A DNA stretch of 64,000 nt. Origin: Multifurca ochricompacta. Its lineage: Eukaryota; Basidiomycota; Agaricomycetes; Russulales; Russulaceae. The notes beneath the pieces are model-generated. The model had not been told where the DNA came from. It worked only from the letters and a program-made list of their open reading frames with translations, and did no database searches. Location: assembly GCA_022496185.1 (NCBI GenBank), contig WTXG01000021.1:307437-371436 (forward strand), given 5' to 3'. Positions 56,419-64,000 of the stretch are shown here, piece after piece; position 1 is the stretch's first letter; each line of letters begins with the position of its first letter. Position numbers and translations under genes: made by a program.

Positions 56419-57330
56419 TTTGAGATGATTTATAAAGGTTGATCCTGGTTCCAAGGAGCAATTAGAACCAGTTGTCCAGGTCTCATTTAAGAGGGCCCGT
56501 CCATTCTGTGGTGCTATGCTTCAGAACCTAAAAAGGTCCTGCCTCTGATGTGTGACTTCTAAGTAGTATAGTAGACTGTCTAGCGCCATCTACAACAAGT
56601 CCTAAGCCCACATCAGGGGGACTTGTGTAAATAGATGGGGAGTCATGTCATGGAGGAGCCAACCGCAAGTTCCACTAGAGACAAAGGGTGTAGAGCCCTT
56701 CCTCTAGTGCTGGTGGTGGAGTCCATGATTAAGCCCTAGATGATTGGGGCCATGACTATAGTAGACTATCAGGTTTCCTCTGGTTGGGGCGGACCCCCAA
56801 CAACAGCAGTGGGTACTTCTGCCCAGAGACAAAACCTTCTAGCTACTGTGTAAATACTATAGTAGTTCAAGCCTACTTGTATCGAGCCCAAGTGTCATGG
56901 GAGTGACTACCCATGCCTTGTTCTAGACCCTAAACTCTACCTGCAGGTCGCTAAACCTGGCTTACAGATTGAGCCAAGCATTGACTGAACCTATAGCTCC
57001 AAGCCTTCTGGGCAAGGGGCCTACTAAGACTATGGATGGGACGAAAACCCAGCTACAACTAAGAATACTATTTACTTAGAGCGCACATGAGGAACTCAAG
57101 GTGTTTCACCTGCTTAGGGTCCCTCATCACCTCTTGCAAGAATCCCCTGAGGGACTAGCCAGACAGATCAAGGTGGGCACATAAAGTGCACCACCTTGTG
57201 GACAGTTAAGGGCAAAAGAGATTAAAGATTCAAAGCTCACTGTGAAGACTGATTGGGAGAGAAGTCTTGAAGCTTTGTTGAGCTTTGAAGAGTGTTGGAC
57301 TGATCAAGAGAAAACATATCAGTTAAGCAT
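56419..57330 (-). other. CoK leader region
   Basis: About 910 bp between the primer site and gag with no ORF or motif I recognise. A long untranslated leader is plausible for packaging signals; nothing more can be supported. Confidence 0.5.
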
Positions 57331-57347
57331 GCCCAGGGCCCATAACC
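57331..57347 (-). promoter_or_regulatory. CoK primer binding site for initiator tRNA-Met half molecule
   Basis: Directly after the 5' LTR the minus strand reads GGTTATGGGCCCTGGG. Its complement CCCAGGGCCCATAACC resembles the anticodon arm of eukaryotic initiator tRNA-Met (CAT anticodon). Drosophila copia and yeast Ty5 prime from a cleaved half of this tRNA, so the same mode is likely. Confidence 0.75.
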
Positions 57348-58021
57348 TGTCAAACAGGCATGAGGCGCAGCATACTGACTGTACGGTTAGCTAGAATGCT
57401 AGAAAGACAAGTTATACTTCAGAGGTGAAGAAACTCTGTTACACTATACTACACACCTAGAAAGACAAGTTATCTACAAGAGACGGTTAGTCAAAGGTAA
57501 GGTAGTAAGTAGAGTAGATGGGACTTACACTTCAGAGGTGAAGAAAACTCTGAAGTGTAGAGGACGAAACAGACACCCTTATATACCCCAAGGGATGGTC
57601 TGTGCGCACTGGGAATAAGTCCACAAGTGCTGTACAATAAGTATGAGGGACAAAGGCCATTGGCCACTACAGAAATCACATGTTATATGGTACATCAGTC
57701 ATGTTACGACCAGGGCCCAGCAGCCCTATTTTCTTTACCCTCCCCAACAGAGACCCCACTTGCCCACCGACGTTACACTTCCTTATCACATCTCCCTCAT
57801 GGGATCCCTCACATGCGCTCCTCCCATCCCCGTGACTGTTGTTTGGACTTGTATATACACTATTTGCCTATGCTTATCCCTCTTATCTTCTTATCTTCTT
57901 ATCTTACGATCGGACACTTACTTAGTTCCCTATCAGAAGCCAGGCTTTACGCCCTCCGCTTCTGGATATTCGGGCCCACTTGACTCCGTGTTCTTATCTC
58001 ATAGACGCCCACTGAATTATG

Positions 58022-58066
58022 TATATAAGTCCGCTGTAACTACCTTGTAGACCTCAGACTTGACTT
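58022..58066 (+). promoter_or_regulatory. GyA-4 TATA box and predicted mRNA start
   Basis: Same 34-nt spacing as GyA-3 and GyB-2. The start 11-mer is AGACTTGACTT, exactly complementary to the altered PBS of this copy (58812-58822). Confidence 0.7.
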
Positions 58067-58129
58067 ATTGAATACATCGGTGTTTGTCTTCTGGACTTTC
58101 CCTTGAAACCTTTGACTCGATCGTCTCAG

Positions 58130-58644
58130 TGTCACAGTTAGGTGCGGAACTGTGTCGGGGATCGTGTGGGAGCTAGCCTCCCAAGTCGCGTCAAGATAAG
58201 TCAAGGCTCTAGGTCACAGCAAAGTCAAGTTCTGGGCGTGCCCACAATGAAGTCGAGGGCGCGCGCGTGAATCGAAGTCGACGGCAGAGACACTCAGTCC
58301 TGCAGCAAGTTCACTAGGGTTGAAGGCTCTCCAAGTCACATCTTGGAGAGTTCAAGTGGGGTTCTAACTGAGAGGATTCAAGGATTCCGAAGCACCTCTG
58401 ATTGAACACAAGAGAACAGACTTAGTCTGTCTCTCTACTCTAGTAGGTCTTTAAATACATGTAGAACTAGCTATGTCATAGTAAATAGAAGGTTCTAGGA
58501 CTATGACATAGTATCTAAATAGTTGTGCAGTAGAATGAGCTAGAACTAAGGAGAATTAGGAGGGGTTAGGCCCTCAGTAAGCCAAAACACCGGTGAAACA
58601 CAATGTCAAGTCATTAGTAACATCACAGGGAGAATTCTGTCACA
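58130..58644 (-). mobile_element. Solo LTR-b in the GyA-4 LTR
   Basis: 515 bp, TGTCACAG...TCTGTCACA, flanked by CTCAG on both sides (58125-58129, 58645-58649). It matches 2313-2830 closely. The perfect duplication shows insertion then loss of the internal part by LTR recombination. Confidence 0.93.
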
Positions 58645-58811
58645 CTCAGTGCTTTCAGCACTTTCTGCTCAACATCGTCATTAGGAAGCAGCCCTTTTGA
58701 CTTTGACTCATCCATTTCAACTCCAAGAGGTCCTATTGACTTCTTATCTGAACGAACACACAAAAGCTGTTGCACAAGTTGTGCAGAACGTCTCACACCG
58801 GATGTAACATC

Positions 58812-58822
58812 AAGTCAAGTCT
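58812..58822 (+). promoter_or_regulatory. GyA-4 self-priming primer binding site
   Basis: AAGTCAAGTCT, 2 nt after the LTR end, complementary over 11 nt to 58056-58066. Both sites differ from GyA-3 at the matching base pair, keeping the pairing. Confidence 0.75.
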
Positions 58823-58828
58823 CTCACA

Positions 58829-60337
58829 GTGGCTTCCAGCCGCAGTCAGACCCTCTTCCGGGAAGAACTCATTGAACGCAGAGACGAGAATAATCTTTCA
58901 CAGCAAGTACTTGGCTCTGCCACCTGGAAAGACTTGAATCTGAGTTTGGATACTACGTCTATTATGATGGAAGATACCAACCAGTAGAATACGATGACGA
59001 AAAGAGAGTTTGGTATCGCATCCAATACTCGGACAGCCGACACTCTTGGGTCACTACAGGACCTGCCCCACCTGAATTTGGACTGGGCCCATGGAGAGAA
59101 AATCCCCTGGCCATTGTCACGGACTCTGAACCAGAGGAGTACGTAGAAGAACTTAGTGAAGAAGCACCGGCATTAGCAGTGCCTACATTCTGGTTGCACC
59201 TGCAGTTGTCACGATCAGAGCCCCTGCTTTGACAACTCCCCAGATATTGATACAATCCACAGACACCATCACCCCATCCCATCCATCCATGTCTACCATT
59301 GCCACCCAACTTCCAGACCCCGCCCCACCAGCCCCTGTGGCACCACCTCCAAACATCCCCCCTTCGGGATGCCTGTCAGGAGTGTTGCCCCAGACATTCG
59401 CGGGGGACTGTTCACAAAGCAAGAAGTTCATGTTGGAGTTCATGACATTCAAAAACTTCAATCACGATGTCCCACAGATTGTCAACCCATTCCAACGCGC
59501 CAATCTGTTTCTTTCCCTGATTCGAGGGGATGCGGTGGATGACTGGACTATGGAACAATTAGAGTGGCTGAATGAGCAGGTTGAGAGTGGGCGACGAACC
59601 ACAAGCGAAGGTCTTTGGGAGACCATAGCTGAGAGATTCAAGGATGCCTTCACAGACAGGCAGGCCAAACAGAAGGCAGCGCAAGAGCTGAAGTCCCTCA
59701 GAATGGAGAAGGGAGAACTTGACACGTATGTGGCCAAGTTCAGAAGCCTGGCCAACAGAGCCGGCTACGACACAGATGAGGAGGCCACATTGGACCTCTT
59801 CTCACAAGGACTACCCAATCCACTAGTCAAGAATATCATACAGTTCCATCATCCTCATGACTGGGACACTTGGGTTGACGCTGCCCGACGGCAGCAACAA
59901 GACTATCTGGATTTCCAGACGCGGTTTGGAGTTGACACCAAGAAAGGAAAGACCCGAGATCAGTGGAAGGCTGCCTTCGGAGTAAAACCTGCCCAGCATA
60001 CCCAGCGGGATCCAAATGCTATGGATACCTCTGCGGATCGAGCCCGAGCTCGGGCAGCACTCACAGAGGATGAGCAGCAGACGTTAATGAAGGAAGGGCG
60101 ATGCTTTCACTGCAGGGCGTTGGGACATATGTCTCGGGACTGTCCTAAGAAGGGGGTACGTGTTGCCACAGCAACCGTTACACCAGAAAGCCCTGCTAAG
60201 AACAACCCACCCACCGTGGACAAAAGGTCAAAAGAGGAGAAAGCCCAGGATATATGGGCTAATATGATGAAAGAGAGTGAGGAAGTACGTGCCATTTTGG
60301 TAGAAAAGGCATTTGCGAAAAAGGATTTTGTTAGGCT
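58829..60337 (+). pseudogene. gag: GyA-4 Gag
   Basis: Starts at the family GTG (ASSRSQTL), loses a base near 58930 and more near 59190, then is open for 386 codons from about 59229 (MSTIATQLPDPAPPAP, GDCSQSKKFMLEFMTFKNF, DDWTMEQLEWLNEQ, CFHCRALGHMSRDC). At the junction the T run has four rather than five T (60327-60334), so gag runs on into the pol region and the -1 site is lost. Confidence 0.85.
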
Positions 60338-63300
60338 CAAACCCATCGGCCTGGGCAAGAGCACTCCATGTCACCTCTGTGTATGCTAGTTGATTCAAGT
60401 CGTTAAAATACCAGTTCATTTTGAAACTACACAGAGGACGGCCGACCGAGATATCTTAGTGGACTCTGGAGCCACAGACAATTTATTCATCCACGATTAA
60501 TCAGAACAATGGGTCTGGGAAGACTGGTGCTTCCCCAGGAAAAGAACATTTGGAATATCGATGGGACGGCCAATTGCGCCAGAAAGATCACTCACTACGC
60601 GGACCTAAATGTCCAGGTTGGGGAAACGACGAAGGTCATTCGCTTCTTGATTACGGATCTAGGAGACGAAGATCTTATCTTGGGATATCCCTGGCTCGCG
60701 GCTTTCGAACCAAAGATTAACTGGGCTGATGCGACCATGGACAAGGACTCGTACCCGACCATTATTACGTCGCTAGGTTACAATTACGCGATCAGGCATC
60801 CAGTAATCAGGGCTCTATGAGCAGAAGAAGGGGATGACCCTGGTCAATGTTATGTCACCAAAGCATCAGAACTAGCCCAGAAGGCCGTGCAGGGACAAGC
60901 TGAAAAGACTTACCATGACATAGTGCCAAGTGTCTATCAGCGGCATTGGAGGGTATTCTCTGAAGAGGAATCACATCGCTTTCCCCAGAGTGACCATGGG
61001 ATCATGCCATTGACCTCCTCCCAGACACGCCAGCTGCTATAGACTGCAAAGTCTACCCACTGTCCCAAACCGAGCAGGTGGCACTCACTGAATTCCTCGA
61101 AGAACACTTAGCCAAGGGATACATTCGCCTGTCCAAGTCGCAGTATGCCTCACCCTTCTTCTTTATCAAAAAGAAGGATGGCAAGCTATGACCAGTCCAG
61201 GACTACCGGAAAATTAATGCGTATACTGTGAAGAATGCCTATCCCTTGCCCCTCATTTCCGAACTCATTGACACCATGCAGGACAAGTCCCTCTTTTCGA
61301 AAATGGACGTATGCTGGGGTTACAACAATGTTAGAATCAAGGAAGGTGACCAATGCAAGGCGGCATTCAAAACAAATCAAGGATTGTTCGAACCGAATGT
61401 CATGTTCTTTGGGCTCATGAACTCACCAGCGACATTCCAATCCATGATGAACCATATCTTTCGAGACCTCATCCTTACCGGCAAGTGGTAGTCTACATGG
61501 ACGACATCCTGGTTGCCACCACCAATGATTTGAACCACCACCGAGAACAAGTGCATCAGGTGCTAGACATATTGCATGAGCATGATTTGTACCTCAAACC
61601 TGCAAAATGCTCCTTTGAACAGCACAGCGTCGAGTACCTGGGAGTAATTCTGGAGGAGGACAAGTGTGTATGGACCCTGTCAAGGTACAGGGAATTTGGG
61701 AATGGCCGACACTGACTTGTATCAAGGACGTCCGATCCTTTATTGGATTTTGTAACTTCTACCAGCGTTTGTCAAAGGATTCTCAGGCATAGCACGGCCA
61801 TTGAACGACCTCCTGAAAAAGGATATGCCCTGGCATTGGAGTGCCAAACAGCAACAAGCATTTGAATGGATTAGAGATCTAGTTGGCTCAGAACCAGTAC
61901 TTATCCAACCTGACCTGAGTCATCCCTTCGAGTTAGAAGTGGATGCCTCCCATTTCGCGAATGGGGCCATATTATATCAAAGGGACAGCTTGCAAGCACT
62001 TCATCCGGTGGCATACTATTCAGAAACCTTCTCATCCACTGAGTGAAATTACGACATTTGGGACCGGGAACTCCTAGCCATAGTCAAAGCATTATGACAT
62101 TGGCGGCCGTACCTTGCAGGGAACCCCCACAAAACAGTCATCTATACGGATCACTCTAACCTGTTGTACTGGAAGGAACCCCATAAAATCAGTCGACGTG
62201 TAGCACGAGAGGTCTTAGAGCTTGAGGAATACGACTTTATCCTGAAGCATATTGCAGGAAGCCAGAATGCACGAGCAGATGCACTATCACAAAGACCAGA
62301 CATGCACACAGGGGAAGATGACAATGACCATGTAACTGTCCTCCCAGAAGAGTGTTCGCCAAGACAGCCGTAGTCAGCCTTCATGATATGGACCTGTGGC
62401 ACAAGTCTCACAAAACATGAACCCAGAACTATGCCGCTCATGGGCTGATGCACATAACCTGAAAGAGGTAAATGGTATTTGGTGGAAAGACAGAGATCAT
62501 CTTGTTGTCACCGGTGGCGACAACATTAAGAGGGGGGTGATCCATTTTTACCACGATCTCCCCTCTGCTGGTCACCTGGGCATGCCAACACTTATGCTCT
62601 TGCCAAACGAGACTACTGGTGGCCCAACATGAAAAAGGATGTTGAAGCTTACGTGAAGGGATGTGCAGACTGCCAGGCTAACAAAGTAAATATGCACCCA
62701 CATCCTCCGGCGACGTTTCCCATCACTCCCACTACATCTCTGCCATTCCAGATGATCGCCATGGATTTCATAGTCAAACTACCCAACTCCAGAGGCTTTG
62801 ACTCCATTTGACCATCACAGACCATGACTACTCTAAAGCAGCACTCTTCATACCATGCAGGGAGTCTATCACAGCTGAAGGAGTAGCCAAACTTTATCTC
62901 GACCATGTCTACTGACATTACGGTCTCCCAGAGAAGATCATCTCTGACTGAGATCCATGCTTACCTCAACATTCGCCAGAGCACTATGCAAGGTTCTGGA
63001 CATACAGCAGAACATCTCAACAGCCTACCACCCCCAAACAGATGGACAGTCAGAGTGTACCAATCAATGGCTGGAGCAATACCTCTGATTCTGGTGCAAT
63101 GGACAACAGACAACTGGGCAGACTGGCTGGCAACAGCAGAGTTGTGCATAACTCCTGGCCTAATGCACAACAAAGACCCCCCCATTTTCCCTTATCATGG
63201 CTGGGTACCACGCACCATGTGGACTGATAAGCCAACGAATGTCCCCACAACCTCACAGCGACTTAACCAATGGGACGAGATCCGGAAATCAGCCAATGAA

Positions 63301-63794
63301 AACCTGCTGAAGGCACAATGGACCTTATCGGATAAGCCCTCAAAATTCACACCTTATCAAGCCAATGAATGGGTTTGGCTGGAAGGGAAGCATATCCATA
63401 CGTCACACCCCACAGCTAAACTGCACCCCGACGTCACGGACCTTTCAGAATCACAAGGAAACTGTCAGACGTGTCATATGAGCTCGATCTTCCTCCCACA
63501 TGGAAGATTCACCCAGTCTTCCATGCCAAGCTCCTCACACCATACAAAGAACGTCCATTCATGGGGAAAACTTCCCAAAACCTCCACCGGAGTTAGTAGA
63601 TGGAGAAGCGGAATGGGAAGTGGAGCAGATTGTAGACTCCGCCTACGAGGCTGAGGGCGCAAGCTGCATTACCTGATCAAGTGGAAGGGTTTCCCAGACT
63701 CTGACAATTTGTGGGAACCAACCGGAATATCTTTGCTCCGGACCTGATTGCGGAGTTCCACTTACGACATCCCCAAGCGCCCAAGAACAATTAA
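60338..63794 (+). pseudogene. pol: GyA-4 Pol: protease to chromodomain
   Basis: Protease (ILVDSGATDN), RT ([43 protein letters not shown] intact), RNase H (ELEVDASHFANG), integrase zinc part (GCADCQANK), core (MDFIVKLP) and GPF/chromodomain (EAEWEVEQIVDS, KLHYLIKWKGF-like). TGA replaces Arg at KL*PVQDY, TE*NYDIWD, AL*HWR, VY*HYG, SD*DPC, YL*FW. Single-base losses occur near 61483, 61770, 62352, 62395 and 62580. TAA is at 63792-63794. Confidence 0.85.
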
Positions 63795-63864
63795 AAGGAG
63801 GACAGACTCCCACCTCTTTCCCCCAGAACAACGCTTCACCAGCAATGTCCTAACCACAACTGAT

Positions 63865-63978
63865 ATGTCTTCCTCTTTCATCGCTGCCTCCGCTGCTATC
63901 GACGCCTTCGCTGCCACTCATGTGGTTGTAGAGGCTTTTCCCTCCGCTCATCCCTCCACTCGTCCTTCCTCCCCTATT
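63865..63978 (+). pseudogene. GyA-4 ORF3, N-terminal fragment
   Basis: 38 codons (MSSSFIAASAAIDAFAATHV, then FPSAHPSTRPSSPI) match the GyA ORF3 N-terminus. It is cut by the LTR-b at 63979; the rest should continue right of the window. The distance from the pol stop (70 nt) is longer than in GyA-1 because the upstream ATG region has changed. Confidence 0.8.
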
Positions 63979-64000
63979 GTGACAGAATTCTCCCTGCAAC
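63979..64000 (+). mobile_element. Start of another LTR-b
   Basis: TGTGACAGAATTCTCCCTGC is the reverse complement of the right end of the other LTR-b copies. It runs out of the window; solo or full element cannot be told. Confidence 0.8.

Larger units (their letters stand above)
51333..57701 (-). mobile_element. CoK, copia element with truncated 5' LTR
   Basis: 3' LTR 51333-51824 (492 bp), RNase H, RT, integrase, protease, gag, a long leader, a PBS and the first 354 bp of the 5' LTR (57348-57701), which GyA-4 interrupts. It entered RT of GyB-1 (left flank AGCGC). Unlike CoH and CoL, its frames are broken by many indels, so it is older or decayed differently. Confidence 0.9.
57702..58809 (+). 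mobile_element. GyA-4 5' LTR, split by solo LTR-b
   Basis: 588 bp of GyA LTR once the inserted LTR-b and one duplication are removed. TATATAAG is at 58022-58029 and the predicted start AGACTTGACTT at 58056-58066. Confidence 0.92.
57702..63978 (+). mobile_element. GyA-4, gypsy chromovirus inserted in the CoK LTR
   Basis: 5' LTR (57702-58809 including a solo LTR-b), self-priming site, gag, pol and the start of ORF3, where another LTR-b begins at 63979. The left duplication is AGTCA (57697-57701); its partner lies outside the window. Pol has TGA codons and several single-base losses. Confidence 0.92.

Noticed and set aside
1..64000. Host genes
   Set aside because: Every long frame with a recognisable motif belongs to a transposable element. 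The remaining frames are antisense or too short to support.

Overview
This window is a nest of transposable elements with no recognisable host gene. Ty3/gypsy chromoviruses (integrase with a C-terminal chromodomain), single-frame Ty1/copia elements, Tc1/mariner and hAT derivatives, and eukaryotic-style LTR promoters point to a filamentous fungus. CpG-driven decay without classical RIP suggests a basidiomycete, probably an agaricomycete; that assignment is inference. No ribosome binding sites, operons or CRISPR arrays are present. My family names: GyA and GyB (two related gypsy chromovirus families), CoL, CoH and CoK (three copia elements), LTR-b, LTR-c, LTR-e and LTR-k (LTR families mostly present as solo copies), Tc1-1 and Tc1-2, hAT-1 and hAT-2.

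Layout. 1-2830: remnant of a different chromovirus ending in LTR-b, inserted in the RT of GyA-1. 2831-6997: GyA-1 (+), from late RT to its 3' LTR. 6998-8453: GyA-X, a gag-PR-RT fragment. 8454-17258: GyA-2 (-), carrying solo LTR-c, solo LTR-k and the Tc1-1 palindrome. 17259-24726: GyA-3 (+), with both LTRs. 24727-30631: CoL (+), split by solo LTR-e, which itself contains hAT-1. 30632-51332: GyB-1 (-), split by hAT-2, a second solo LTR-c and Tc1-2; Tc1-2 holds CoH (+, 37700-50070), and CoH holds GyB-2 (-, 37920-45449). 51333-57701: CoK (-), inserted in GyB-1 and cut by GyA-4. 57702-63978: GyA-4 (+), with a solo LTR-b in its 5' LTR. At 63979 another LTR-b starts. Many junctions are proven by exact target-site duplications.

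The most interesting system is the GyA/GyB architecture. Gag (CCHC knuckle) is followed by a -1 frameshifted Pol (PR-RT-RNaseH-IN-chromodomain). Between the chromodomain and the 3' LTR lies an extra ORF (ORF3) of about 410 residues, with a coiled-coil-like stretch, two perfect CCHC knuckles and two further Cys/His clusters. ORF3 is present wherever this region is preserved in both families. In GyA it has its own ATG in another frame; in GyB it is fused in frame to the chromodomain. Both families look self-primed: the 11 nt (GyB 10 nt) just after the 5' LTR are complementary to the predicted mRNA start, 34 nt downstream of the TATA box.

Decay is mostly CpG deamination. The pol frames of GyB-2, CoH and CoL remain in register over 4-5 kb and are broken only by TGA codons, where the comparisons I could make support a former CGA arginine. 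The LTR pairs of CoH and GyB-2 differ mainly at CpG sites.
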